Shown: positions 40,744 through 48,742 of the stretch, one piece after another
How positions within the stretch are numbered: the stretch's first letter is position 1
Layout: every line of letters begins with the position of its first letter
Made by a program: the position numbers and the translations under genes
The notes under the pieces: generated by a model
What the model was told of the DNA's origin: nothing
The model's database searches: none
What the model saw: only the letters and a program-made list of their open reading frames with translations
Source of the DNA: Candidatus Peribacteria bacterium RIFCSPHIGHO2_01_FULL_51_35
GTDB taxonomy: Bacteria; Patescibacteriota; Gracilibacteria; Peribacterales; Peribacteraceae
NCBI GenBank assembly: GCA_001787535.1
Contig: MFXP01000016.1
Location: 1-64,000 of the forward strand
Length of the DNA: 64,000 nt
Direction: 5' to 3'

Positions 40744-41502
40744 TTACTCCAACAACGTCAGCGCAAACATAAATCCGATGCCGAGCAGCACTCCGATGAT
40801 CTGAAGAACGGAATGAGAAACTTTTGTTTGCTTGTGTAATTCAGGAAGAAGATCGGACACGGCGATGTAGAGAAAATTTCCGGCGACCAATGGCAGCAGA
40901 TAACGTTCCAGATCCAAGATCGTATTGCTCAAGAGGAGAACCGCCACGGCACCCAGAAGAGCGGTGAGCGCAGTGAGCAAGTTGAACAAAAGGGCGCGAC
41001 TTTTGGAGTAGCCGCTATGGATAAGAATCGCATAATCACCGATCTCCTGCGGAATTTCGTGCAACACGACGGCAATCGTCGTCGCGATGCCGGTGGGAAT
41101 ATCCACCAAATAACTGCCCGCGATGAGCAGACCGTCGAGAATGTTATGTGCGGCGTCTCCCACGAGAGCAATGAGTCCCATGGGTCTTGGTTGATGGTGA
41201 TGATGATCATGATCCAGCGTATGGCAGTGGTGCCAGTGGAGAATTTTTTCGAGAATGAAAGACAGGATAATACCAAGGGCAACGATCAACGAAGCTGTCG
41301 GAAAAAACGCAGCGCCGCTTTCTGCCATTTCCGGCAAAATGTGAATGAAGACGTCTCCAATGAGCGTACCAATGGCGATGCTGATTAATACGAATATGCT
41401 TTGATTCATCAATCGTTTGTTCAGTCCCAGAAGCAATATGCCCGTAAGAGAGACAAAACTGACAATGAGGACACTTGCGATGGTGTAGAAAGAGGAAGAC
41501 AT
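40744..41502 (-). CDS. ZIP-family metal transporter
   Basis: 252 residues from ATG 41502. Eight hydrophobic segments, with a cytoplasmic His-rich loop (HWHHCHTLDHDHHHHQ) between the third and fourth. The ZIP signature follows: GDAAHNILDGLLIAG, then AVVLHEIPQEIGDYA, with the H-N-D and HE metal-binding residues. ZIP proteins move Zn2+ (or Fe2+/Mn2+) into the cytosol. It begins 13 nt after a Fur-family regulator gene on the same strand, so uptake is probably controlled by that regulator. Confidence 0.92.
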   Translation of the reverse strand: MSSSFYTIASVLIVSFVSLTGILLLGLNKRLMNQSIFVLISIAIGTLIGDVFIHILPEMAESGAAFFPTASLIVALGIILSFILEKILHWHHCHTLDHDHHHHQPRPMGLIALVGDAAHNILDGLLIAGSYLVDIPTGIATTIAVVLHEIPQEIGDYAILIHSGYSKSRALLFNLLTALTALLGAVAVLLLSNTILDLERYLLPLVAGNFLYIAVSDLLPELHKQTKVSHSVLQIIGVLLGIGFMFALTLLE

Positions 41503-41515
41503 AGAAAGAAGGGAA

Positions 41516-41932
41516 CTAAAAACAACGGGAACAAATGCCGGTGAGTTCACTGACATGTCGAAGGGAATGAAAGCCCAGGCGTTTGGCAATTTTATCCTCG
41601 CGCCTGCAGAGTTCTGCATCCTGCGCTTCGCGCACGCTGCCGCAGGAATGGCAGTGCACAAGGACATGATGACCCTCGGCATCGGGCATGGAGCACACGG
41701 AAAACGTCCCTTCGATTGGATGCTCGTGCACCAAGCCTGCTTTCACAAAAGCGCGCATGACGCGATACACCGTCACGATGCCGATGGACGAAGCGCCGGC
41801 TTCCAACCGATCATGCACCTGTTGGATGGAAAGAGGCTTTCGAGCAATTTCGAGCGCATGCAACACCGCACGGCGCGGCATGGTGTCCTTGAGACCGAAA
41901 TGTTTCCAAAAAGAAGGCAGCGAAGAAGACAT
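41516..41932 (-). CDS. Fur-family metalloregulator (Fur/Zur/PerR type)
   Basis: 138 residues from ATG 41932. The N-terminal winged helix includes MPRRAVLHALEIARKPLS and VTVYRVMRAFVKAGLV. The dimer domain has HHVLVHCHSCG and a final CSRC, giving two CxxC pairs for structural zinc. Co-transcription with a ZIP transporter favours a Zur role, though Fur cannot be excluded. A TACTAT -10 lies 6 nt before the ATG, and a Fur/Zur-like palindrome covers the -35 region, pointing to autoregulation. Confidence 0.88.
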   Translation of the reverse strand: MSSSLPSFWKHFGLKDTMPRRAVLHALEIARKPLSIQQVHDRLEAGASSIGIVTVYRVMRAFVKAGLVHEHPIEGTFSVCSMPDAEGHHVLVHCHSCGSVREAQDAELCRREDKIAKRLGFHSLRHVSELTGICSRCF

Positions 41933-41938
41933 ACACGC

Positions 41939-41944
41939 ATAGTA
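41939..41944 (-). promoter_or_regulatory. -10 element of the Fur-ZIP operon
   Basis: TACTAT on the minus strand, 6 nt before ATG 41932, giving a leaderless transcript. Confidence 0.5.
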
Positions 41945-41959
41945 ATGCATTCTTTTTGC

Positions 41960-41980
41960 AAATGCAAATTATTTTCATTT
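41960..41980 (-). promoter_or_regulatory. Fur/Zur-box-like operator
   Basis: Minus-strand AAATG-a-AAAT-a-ATTT-g-CATTT: a 21-bp palindrome with nine paired positions per arm matched except the spacer bases. It is close in form to Fur/Zur boxes and sits over the expected -35 of the Fur-ZIP operon. Confidence 0.65.
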
Positions 41981-42022
41981 AGAAAGAAGCAGAAAAATCC
42001 ATGAGAATGTATGATCTCAGCA

Positions 42023-44305
42023 CTAGGGATTTCTATACAACGTCGACTTCACCTGCGTCACATCCAAGTCCACCCAATCAAACGGGAACACGTCGTCTTC
42101 CCACTCGATGGTTCCCGGGTTTCCCCTGTCTCCCAACTGGTTCAAGCTGGCTTGCAGAGATTGAGAACCGGCTCCGCTGCTGAGTGTGACGGATGCTTCC
42201 AGCGCGAGATCGATGAATGCGCCTTGTTCGATGACAGTGCTCACGGCACTGTCTTCCAGATTGCTGCACGTGACAGTGATGGATCCCGTCGTGCCGTTTC
42301 CGGTGCAACTGAGTTTCACGGAAGGCTCGAGCTTGTTGTAGATTTTGAAATCGGAGAGGGTGACATTCACAGCGCTCACGGAGAAGACGAGGTCGGTGAG
42401 GGTGACGTCGTTCAAACCGTTCTTGGAATTCTGGTTCGCCATTGCGCGGAAACGGAATTGGCCAAACGCCTGCGTGCCTCCCGAAATAGAAGTGTTGTCG
42501 GGATCGGCATTCGCATTGGAGATGCTCTCGATTTTTGCGCCGACGACTTGGTTCGTCTCGCCGACAATGGCGATGTTCGCACCTGCGGTGTCCCTGCCGA
42601 GAATGATCTCTCCGTCTTCGATCGCATCATTATCATTCTGCGGGAGATCCCGGCTGGAGCCGAGTCCGCGCGCCTCGAACGCGATGTCTGTCGTTGTATT
42701 CGCGCTGATGGTGAGCGCAACCGTTTCCCCGCTCACGCCGCCTTCCGTGTCCCCTTTGAGCAGTGCGCGCAACAAGAATTTCTTCTCGCTTCCGCGCGGA
42801 ATCGTCACGATGCCGCCGGCTGACCGTGCGCAAAATTTCCCCGCTGCTTCCACGACGCATGAAAGCGGTGTCAACTCCGCAAGAACCACCGAACTCCCCT
42901 CCTCAAAGAGCCTGAGTATCCGGATACTCCCCGCTCCGCCGCCGACATTCACGGCCGTAAGCGCGATGTCTTCTTTTTCGGCGCGGACTTCAAAACCCAG
43001 GAGCGGAACCGATTCTTTGCCGAGGAGAAGCAGCCGGCTCTTCATCGGCGTGTTGCTCTCGGTGATATAGAGCGTCCCCTCTCCTTCTATGTCCACGGTG
43101 GAACCGGCAGTGGTCGTCACGGAAATCCAGCAGATGGAAGGCCCGGTGCATCCTCCTGCGTTCGTCTCGATGCCGCCGAGATCTCTGCCATCTTCTACGC
43201 CCACTGCTTCCACGTAGCGCGAATGATCGGTGGCAAAACCGATGCGAAGCGTTCCTGTGGCGCTCACGCCCACATCTGCAACAATCTCGAAGAGAACGAG
43301 ATGGCCATCGGGAATCTCCACATTCAGTGCGGAGAATGTAAGAAGCGATCCGTCGATGGTGCCGTTGCCGGCAAGCTTCTCCGGCACCTCGTCGCCATTC
43401 GCATCGTAGAGCAGACGATACCGTGTGCCACGGAGCAGGTTCCCCTGCAGAGCCGTAAAGAGCACGCCGCTCAAGCGCACATCCTGCCTGCCGGCAACGG
43501 CCGCAAACCGAAGCAGGGGAATGTTTTTCCCGCCTTCGGTGAAACTGCCGGAACCGGATGACTGTTGTTCGATCTTGAGAGCGCCGTGACGAACGGGTTC
43601 GGGAACGGAAATGCAAATCTTGCTGCAGCCGTCACCGTCCCGCAGATTGCCATCATCACATTGTTCATCCCCTTCCACTATTTCATTACCGCACACGCCG
43701 GGACCTGCGGGTTCGGTGCTCTCGATGGTTTGGAGCGGAACATTCATCTCCACCAGAAGAACCGCCGCCTCCGCGCGCGTGAGGATATGTCCGTAATACT
43801 GCGGCAAGAATGCAAACAGTCCGCGCTCGGCCGCCACAATCACGTACGGTTCGTACCAATGGTCGGGCGCGCGAATGTACACGGGCAGGGGAAGTTGCCA
43901 CGCACGCGCGGTCATCGCGATGGCCTCCACCAAATTCACCTTCGTCTCGCCGCGAAAGGTGCCATCTGGGTAGCCGGTGAGTATGCCTTTCTCTTTCGCT
44001 GCACATGCCGTCACCCAGTACCACTGTTCGGGACCGACGAAATCTGCAAAGCAACGGACATTGTCGGTTTCCAGAGCCGCATCGCCGAACGCGGCGAGCG
44101 TGAGAATCTTCAAAAATTCCGCCCGATTGATCTGTCGATCGGGACCGAACACGGAACTGCTGTAGCCCCTGACAAGTCCTTTCACGCGAAGCGTTTCCAC
44201 CTGCGATGCAAACGGATGTCCCTGCGTATCCGAAAAAGCGGCATGTGCGGACACAGCTAAAAGGATGGAGACAATACCGAGAGAAACGAGGAGTGAGCGA
44301 TGCAC
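42023..44305 (-). CDS. Secreted SLH-domain surface protein
   Basis: 760 residues from GTG 44305. Signal peptide 1-22 ends AHA. Three SLH repeats occupy ~23-190 (FGPDRQINRAEFLKILT, GYPDGTFRGETKVNLVEA, ILTRAEAAVLLVEM). They are followed by a DUF4215-type cysteine motif (CGNEIVEGDEQCDDGN, ~208-235). The remaining 520 residues are beta-rich repeats rich in G, S, T and V. SLH domains anchor proteins to the cell wall or S-layer; the rest likely projects outward. The -10 TATACT is 6 nt before the GTG. Confidence 0.85.
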   Translation of the reverse strand: MHRSLLVSLGIVSILLAVSAHAAFSDTQGHPFASQVETLRVKGLVRGYSSSVFGPDRQINRAEFLKILTLAAFGDAALETDNVRCFADFVGPEQWYWVTACAAKEKGILTGYPDGTFRGETKVNLVEAIAMTARAWQLPLPVYIRAPDHWYEPYVIVAAERGLFAFLPQYYGHILTRAEAAVLLVEMNVPLQTIESTEPAGPGVCGNEIVEGDEQCDDGNLRDGDGCSKICISVPEPVRHGALKIEQQSSGSGSFTEGGKNIPLLRFAAVAGRQDVRLSGVLFTALQGNLLRGTRYRLLYDANGDEVPEKLAGNGTIDGSLLTFSALNVEIPDGHLVLFEIVADVGVSATGTLRIGFATDHSRYVEAVGVEDGRDLGGIETNAGGCTGPSICWISVTTTAGSTVDIEGEGTLYITESNTPMKSRLLLLGKESVPLLGFEVRAEKEDIALTAVNVGGGAGSIRILRLFEEGSSVVLAELTPLSCVVEAAGKFCARSAGGIVTIPRGSEKKFLLRALLKGDTEGGVSGETVALTISANTTTDIAFEARGLGSSRDLPQNDNDAIEDGEIILGRDTAGANIAIVGETNQVVGAKIESISNANADPDNTSISGGTQAFGQFRFRAMANQNSKNGLNDVTLTDLVFSVSAVNVTLSDFKIYNKLEPSVKLSCTGNGTTGSITVTCSNLEDSAVSTVIEQGAFIDLALEASVTLSSGAGSQSLQASLNQLGDRGNPGTIEWEDDVFPFDWVDLDVTQVKSTLYRNP

Positions 44306-44311
44306 GAAGCA

Positions 44312-44317
44312 AGTATA
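44312..44317 (-). promoter_or_regulatory. Leaderless promoter of the SLH gene
   Basis: TGGTATACT (extended -10, TATACT at 44317-44312 on the minus strand), 6 nt before GTG 44305. Confidence 0.5.
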
Positions 44318-44348
44318 CCAAGAAGAAAGGGCTCACTGAAAAATTATC

Positions 44349-44684
44349 TCAGCCATTTTGATCCGCTTGCTCCTCGATGGCCGCCTGCTCCATGGCAGCC
44401 TGCTGCCGCTCCGCTTCTTTCATGAGCGCATCCAGATTATTTTCCTGCTGTGCGGATTCAATTTCCTTTTTTGATTCCTGATCGCGCGTCTTCGTCCCGA
44501 ATGATTCCCTTTTTTTCTCATCCTTGGAAATCTGCTGCTTCAAGACATTCAATTTCAATTGATGCCGCTCTTTCTTTTCCTTCTGCTTTTCGACTTTCTT
44601 CTTCAGTTCCTCCTTTTCATTGGGCTTGAAATAATCCGGAGAGGAAGGAGAAACGTGCAGATCTTTTTCGTCGTCGCGGTACAT
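44349..44684 (-). CDS. Unknown charged coiled-coil protein
   Basis: 111 residues, extremely rich in K, E and Q. KEELKKKVEKQKEKKERHQ and the following region predict one long coiled coil, then a glutamine/alanine tail. No family recognised. It lies upstream of the SLH gene on the same strand, 43 nt away. Its start is 39 nt from a pair of long palindromes. Confidence 0.55.
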   Translation of the reverse strand: MYRDDEKDLHVSPSSPDYFKPNEKEELKKKVEKQKEKKERHQLKLNVLKQQISKDEKKRESFGTKTRDQESKKEIESAQQENNLDALMKEAERQQAAMEQAAIEEQADQNG

Positions 44685-44723
44685 AAGAGAATTTTAGCAT
44701 GAATCCATTGAAAGAGTCGTTTG

Positions 44724-44802
44724 TAGAGACGTCCCGCCGGGACGTCTCTAACAACGAAATGTTGACCATCGTCGTAGAGACGCGCGATTCGCGCGTCTCT
44801 AC
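44724..44802. repeat. Two long near-perfect palindromes of the TAGAGACG type
   Basis: TAGAGACGTCCCG-C-CGGGACGTCTCTA (44724-44750, 13-bp arms) and GTAGAGACGCGCGA-T-TCGCGCGTCTCTAC (44774-44802, 14-bp arms). They share outer arms TAGAGACG but have different centres, as expected for members of one dispersed repeat family. Confidence 0.85.
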
Positions 44803-44867
44803 GGAGAAAACGAAAAATGGGATAAAGCGCCTGCACGATTTAACGTGTATCATCTTTCCATTGATCT

Positions 44868-44944
44868 GCCCTCGTAGCTCAGCTGGATAGAGCGTCTGGC
44901 TTCGAACCAGAAGGTCGTGGGTTCAAATCCTGCCGGGGGCACCA
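44868..44944 (+). tRNA. tRNA-Arg (anticodon TCG)
   Basis: 77 nt with encoded CCA. Acceptor GCCCTCG/CGGGGGC, D-stem GCTC/GAGC, anticodon stem TCTGG/CCAGA with loop CTTCGAA (anticodon TCG), and T-loop TTCAAAT. Confidence 0.97.
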
Positions 44945-45055
44945 CGTAAAGGCGCGCAAGCGACTTTACGTGCCACGTAGCGGCGCAGCCGCTTTACGTG
45001 GCTTTGATGGCGCGCCCACGTGGCGCAGCCATTAAATTTTTGCAAGCTTTACGTG
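44943..45055. repeat. Palindromic array with CTTTACGTG units after tRNA-Arg
   Basis: CACGTAAAG (44943) and CTTTACGTG (44964) form a stem that begins inside the tRNA CCA end. GCCACGTA/TACGTGGC encloses GCGGC/GCCGC (44972-45002). CTTTACGTG recurs at 44992 and 45047. Confidence 0.7.
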
Positions 45056-45078
45056 AATCCTTGAAGAACACACTTTGC

Positions 45079-45084
45079 TATAAT
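45079..45084 (+). promoter_or_regulatory. Leaderless promoter of the GIY-YIG gene
   Basis: TGCTATAAT (extended -10, TATAAT 45079-45084), 8 nt before ATG 45093. Confidence 0.6.
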
Positions 45085-45092
45085 CTTTTGCT

Positions 45093-45368
45093 ATGTATCA
45101 CGTCTACATCATCGAAGAGGAAATCAAAGGAAGTTGGTATATCGGCTATACCACGGACTTGAAACGCAGACTCGTCGAACACAACAATCACAAGAACATT
45201 TCGACTGCTAAAGGACATCAATGGAAGCTCATTTATTGCGAGACGTATGTAAATAAAATGGATGCTTTAGGAAGAGAGAAATTTCTCAAAAGTGGATCTG
45301 GATGGAGATTTATAAAAAAGCAGGTTTCTCATTATCTCGCTGAAAATTACTCTAGAAAGCATTCATAG
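45093..45368 (+). CDS. GIY-YIG nuclease-domain protein (UPF0213-like)
   Basis: 91 residues, one GIY-YIG domain: YHVYIIEEE and SWYIGYTTDLKRRLVEHN with the conserved R and H, E/N downstream, and a C-terminal KFLKSGSGWRFIKKQ. This is the single-domain UPF0213/YhbQ-like type found in many bacteria. Nuclease activity on branched or damaged DNA is known for some relatives. It is monocistronic with its own leaderless promoter. Lower G+C than neighbours suggests later acquisition. Confidence 0.88.
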   Translation: MYHVYIIEEEIKGSWYIGYTTDLKRRLVEHNNHKNISTAKGHQWKLIYCETYVNKMDALGREKFLKSGSGWRFIKKQVSHYLAENYSRKHS

Positions 45369-45434
45369 CCGATGACATGGGTGGGTTCTTGGGCACCATT
45401 CATGGATTCAGCTCTGACATAAGCCAGAAACAGG

Positions 45435-45465
45435 CATTGAAGGACATGCATTGACTCCTTCAATG
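45435..45465 (+). other. Inverted repeat CATTGAAGGA/TCCTTCAATG
   Basis: Perfect 10-bp arms (45435-45444 and 45456-45465) with an 11-nt loop, between the GIY-YIG gene and the next. No T-run, so terminator function is uncertain; it may be an operator for the downstream gene. Confidence 0.5.
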
Positions 45466-45485
45466 ATCAGAGTAGAACATATCTA

Positions 45486-45932
45486 ATGCAAACAGAATTG
45501 CCCATACCATTGGAGTCTCTTAAGAGCCATTGGAAAGCATCGGATGACTCTTCCAAAGGTGTTCAAGAAATGTATAAACATCGCTGCCAGGAATTGCTAC
45601 TGCGAAACCAAGCACTTTTGCCATCTTTTCTGGAATGGGTGTACCAGGAAGACGGGGGCAGAAAAGGTGAAGCTGTAAAAATGCTGAAAGGATTGGGGAG
45701 GTCGGACAACTCTTTCTTTCCGGAAACACTAGATGCATTGGCAGCGCTGGGAAAAAGATCCCCGGAATTGCGTGAGGATGTTCTCCGTATCGTAGCGGGA
45801 CGAAAAATGATCCTTGAACATAGAGCGCTATTTATCGATCTGCTGCGTTCGTCCACTGAACAGAACCAAACGGCAAATAGTGTTCCTCATGACTCCGCAA
45901 AATTAAGTGGAGTGGAAACGCATGCCGCTTAA
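45486..45932 (+). CDS. Unknown helical protein
   Basis: 148 residues, predicted mostly helical. HEAT-like spacing is visible (LPSFLEWVYQEDGGRKGEAV, then PETLDALAALGKRSPELRED). No signal peptide, membrane segment or catalytic motif. No family recognised. The gene stands alone between intergenic stretches on both sides; a 10-bp inverted repeat lies just upstream. Confidence 0.55.
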   Translation: MQTELPIPLESLKSHWKASDDSSKGVQEMYKHRCQELLLRNQALLPSFLEWVYQEDGGRKGEAVKMLKGLGRSDNSFFPETLDALAALGKRSPELREDVLRIVAGRKMILEHRALFIDLLRSSTEQNQTANSVPHDSAKLSGVETHAA

Positions 45933-46254
45933 GCTGCACCTTAAGATTTTTGCAGAAGACGAAACACAAGTTTCCTGACTACACCGAGGTTATTGCCAAG
46001 CTCTACGGATGGATCTTCGCCCGGCGTCAGTTTCATTTTTCTTTCACTGCTGGGAGATGTAGGCTCCACGAGCCCTTCGTAGATAGAAAAGTTCCTCATA
46101 GATTTCTCATGCGGAACGGTGCAGACATCGAAATCACGCGATGAACGAGCATATCGCGGATGAATCTGTTATTGCAAAATCATCAGTTTTATGCTATAAT
46201 TAAACATTAACTGATAATGAGCAAAACGACGTTTCTATAACGTATTTGAGGATT
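45933..46254. other. Intergenic region ending in a promoter
   Basis: 322 nt without a convincing gene; a 64-codon frame at 45950 has no family resemblance. The only clear element is the promoter at 46172-46200. Confidence 0.5.
46172..46200 (+). promoter_or_regulatory. Promoter of the metallophosphatase gene
   Basis: TTGCAA (46172-46177), 17 nt, TATAAT (46195-46200), within AGTTTTATGCTATAAT. The AGTTTTATG-N-TATAAT stretch is nearly identical to the promoter at 13660-13674. Confidence 0.7.
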
Positions 46255-47583
46255 ATGCCCGTAAACAAACACTCGGATCCTGGCAAGCAAGAGAGTCATC
46301 ATGATCGAGAGAGAAAAGATCATGGGGACGAATCATTTCATCCCTATGTCGGAGCAGATGCCCCTCGCAGGAACGTGGAAGATTTGTTACTGCGTCGCAA
46401 TCATCCGACTTTTCACAGTGACCACTCCGAAGAAGAATTAATTGAGTTGGAAGATGCAGAACCTCTCATCGAACTGGAAGCTGTGCCTGAATCGGAGCAT
46501 CCTGCTGAGAGTCGAGATATTCTCACACGAGAGAAAGAAGTCGTGTGTATTCCGGATATTCACGGAGACGTATACGCATTCGAAAAATCCTTGCAAGAAG
46601 CCGGTTATGCGGATGCAGACGGAATCTTGACAGCAGAAGGAAAAAAGAATCACATTCTTCTGATAGGAGATCTCATCGATCGCGGAACCACCAATCTTGC
46701 CGTGCTCGCAAAAATTCAAAATTTAGAAGAGCAAGGGGCAACGATAACCGTTCTTGCGGGCAATCATGATCTGCTGATGTTGGATACGTTGCAGACGGGA
46801 AATCCGGATGCTCTGGGCACATGGTTTGGCGTCTTCAAAGACAATGGTGGCATGTCCGTGATTCGAGAAATTCTGCGCCATCGGGAACAGCTCAAAACCG
46901 ATCTACAGCGAAAGGGCATTCCCGTGGATGCACAATGCACATGGATGCCTCCCGTCGGACAGCAAACCATCGATTTCATGTCTGAAAAGTATCATTTTGC
47001 TCGAGAAGATCTGCGCGAAGCGCTCGGCATTGCCAAAGCTCTTTTTACCGGAAATGGACCCCATGCTTCGGTGTTCCGGAACATGAAAATCATGGAGCGT
47101 GTGGATGATGTTCTGTATGTGCATGCGGGTGTCGACGAAACATGGGCGAACATCTTTGCACACGAAGGAGCGGAAGGCGCCAATCGAACATTTTCCGCAA
47201 TGATGCAAACCAAGCAGTTGGGAAAATTGATGGAGGGGAAAGAGTTGGGAGGGATTGTATGGATGCGGCCCACAGGGCGTCTGAATACGGTTTTCCTTAC
47301 GCTGGAGACGGCAAGAATTCTCCGAAGTCGAGGCATCCGCGCCGTGGTGCACGGGCATACGCATTTGAAAGACGGCCAGGCTCAAACAGTGCTGTATGAA
47401 GATGATCCGGAACGCGAGATCATTGTCATCAATGGCGATGTGGGAATGAGCGCCAGATACAACGGTGGCCATGGATATGTGCGTGTGGACAGAAAAGGTG
47501 AAGTGACTGCGGATGGAAGGACAGGCAAAAAGATGTTCGGCACATTACCAACGCGAAAGGATCAGAATCCTACAAATCTCTGA
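46255..47583 (+). CDS. Calcineurin-like metallophosphoesterase
   Basis: 442 residues from ATG 46255. The first ~85 residues are a charged, low-complexity extension. The catalytic domain has the full motif set: IPDIHGDVYAFE (GDxHG-like), LIGDLIDRGTTN, LAGNHDLLM, VHAGVDETW and VVHGHTHLKDG. These ligate two metal ions in the PPP/ApaH-like group. Substrate unknown; serine/threonine or dinucleoside polyphosphates are typical. The 3' end overlaps the convergent M20 peptidase gene by 14 nt. Confidence 0.88.
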   Translation: MPVNKHSDPGKQESHHDRERKDHGDESFHPYVGADAPRRNVEDLLLRRNHPTFHSDHSEEELIELEDAEPLIELEAVPESEHPAESRDILTREKEVVCIPDIHGDVYAFEKSLQEAGYADADGILTAEGKKNHILLIGDLIDRGTTNLAVLAKIQNLEEQGATITVLAGNHDLLMLDTLQTGNPDALGTWFGVFKDNGGMSVIREILRHREQLKTDLQRKGIPVDAQCTWMPPVGQQTIDFMSEKYHFAREDLREALGIAKALFTGNGPHASVFRNMKIMERVDDVLYVHAGVDETWANIFAHEGAEGANRTFSAMMQTKQLGKLMEGKELGGIVWMRPTGRLNTVFLTLETARILRSRGIRAVVHGHTHLKDGQAQTVLYEDDPEREIIVINGDVGMSARYNGGHGYVRVDRKGEVTADGRTGKKMFGTLPTRKDQNPTNL

Positions 47584-48658
47584 GCGTTTTCATCCATTGT
47601 GTGCTGATTTCATACTGATGCAGCATGGATCGAATGGAAACCCATTCATCTTTGTGATGCAGATTGCCTCCTTCCGGGCCAAAGAGAAATGCGGGAATGC
47701 CGTGCGCCTCGAAAAATCGCGCATCGGAAGCTCCATGTTCTCGCCCGATAGCGATGGATGTGCCAAGGACATCCTCCGCAATCTTTTTGTAGAGCTGAAC
47801 CATGGGGTGCTTCGGATCCGTATTCAGAGGAAGTGCACTTACGAACGAAGCTACCGTGCAACCTTGCGGAAGAACATCTGCCACGCGCTGCAACGCCTCT
47901 TTTTCGGTTGCGCAGATGGTGGGTGGGAACCGGATATCCAACGTGCACGACGCGTGGTCGGCGATTTTATTCTTCGCATCGCTCCCGGCAACTTCCGTGG
48001 GCGAAACCGTCATGTGCCACTCGTCGGGACCGCCCGCCGGGAACGCCTCTGCAATTCGTTTCAGCCCTTCTGCAAGCAATAAAACCGGGTTCTCCCCTTC
48101 CCACGGCCATGCGCCGTGAGAGCCTTTGCCTTTGGCTTCCAGCTTCGCCCACACCGCACCTTTGTGCTCCACAACAATGGTGGGATTGGCACCCGTGTCG
48201 GGCGTAAAGGCAACGGGGCCATGCAGTACCTTCTGCTCCAGCAATGCCGGGATGGAACGGCCTCCTACTTCTTCGTCACTCGTAAGCAGAACTGTCACAG
48301 GTGTGTCGATGCCTTGTGCACACAGATCGCGGTACGCCAGGAGAAACGGAAGCGCAGCGCCTTTCATGTCCTTGACGCCGCGTCCATACGCTTTGTTGCC
48401 TTCGATACGAAGAGAAAAGAGTGCATCGTCCGCCGGCACCACATCGCAATGTGCAAACCAAATGAGCTTCGGCTTCGGATGTTGAATCACCACATAGGGA
48501 GCACCGTTGATGTCTCCGCGTCGAAGCGGATGAGGCGTTTTCTGCAAAAAAGATCCTATCGCCCAATCCAAACATTCGTGTTTGGCTGCTTCGTTGCCCG
48601 CAATGGTTCGGAACGAAATGAATTCGCGTAGATACCGTAGAAGTTCTGCTTGTTGCAT
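47570..48658 (-). CDS. M20-family metallopeptidase (ArgE/DapE/CPG2-like)
   Basis: 362 residues from ATG 48658. Zinc ligand motifs: IWFAHCDVVPADD (H, D), GRGVKDMKGA (D), LLTSDEEVGG (catalytic E and ligand E), TPDTG (D) and a late GGNLHHKDEW (H). A dimerisation lid insert separates the halves. The enzyme hydrolyses an N-acyl or peptide bond; ArgE, DapE and carboxypeptidase G2 are all in this clan. GGAG lies very close before the start. Between the start and the ribBA stop is a purine-rich CAAGATACAAG repeat tract. Confidence 0.88.
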   Translation of the reverse strand: MQQAELLRYLREFISFRTIAGNEAAKHECLDWAIGSFLQKTPHPLRRGDINGAPYVVIQHPKPKLIWFAHCDVVPADDALFSLRIEGNKAYGRGVKDMKGAALPFLLAYRDLCAQGIDTPVTVLLTSDEEVGGRSIPALLEQKVLHGPVAFTPDTGANPTIVVEHKGAVWAKLEAKGKGSHGAWPWEGENPVLLLAEGLKRIAEAFPAGGPDEWHMTVSPTEVAGSDAKNKIADHASCTLDIRFPPTICATEKEALQRVADVLPQGCTVASFVSALPLNTDPKHPMVQLYKKIAEDVLGTSIAIGREHGASDARFFEAHGIPAFLFGPEGGNLHHKDEWVSIRSMLHQYEISTQWMKTLRDL

Positions 48659-48663
48659 GACTC

Positions 48664-48740
48664 CTAAGATACAAGAGACAAGATACAAGAAACAACAAGT
48701 TGGAATTCAATATCCGGTTTGTTTCTTGTTTCTTGGTTTT
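48664..48740. repeat. Imperfect AAGATACAAGAGACAAG tandem and inverted tract
   Basis: AAGATACAAGAGACAAGATACAAG followed after a few bases by GTTTCTTGTTTCTTGG: short direct repeats with an inverted partner in an intergenic region. Related wording (ACAAGAGAAACAAGGGACAC) occurs in the uvrA insert. Confidence 0.5.
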
Positions 48741-48742
48741 TT

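Noticed and set aside
40005-40772. 255-codon plus-strand ORF
   Set aside because: Antisense to the ECF sigma factor gene, which has both sigma regions.
45950-46144. 64-codon ORF after the 45486 gene
   Set aside because: Atypical composition, no family resemblance, and no promoter or coupling.
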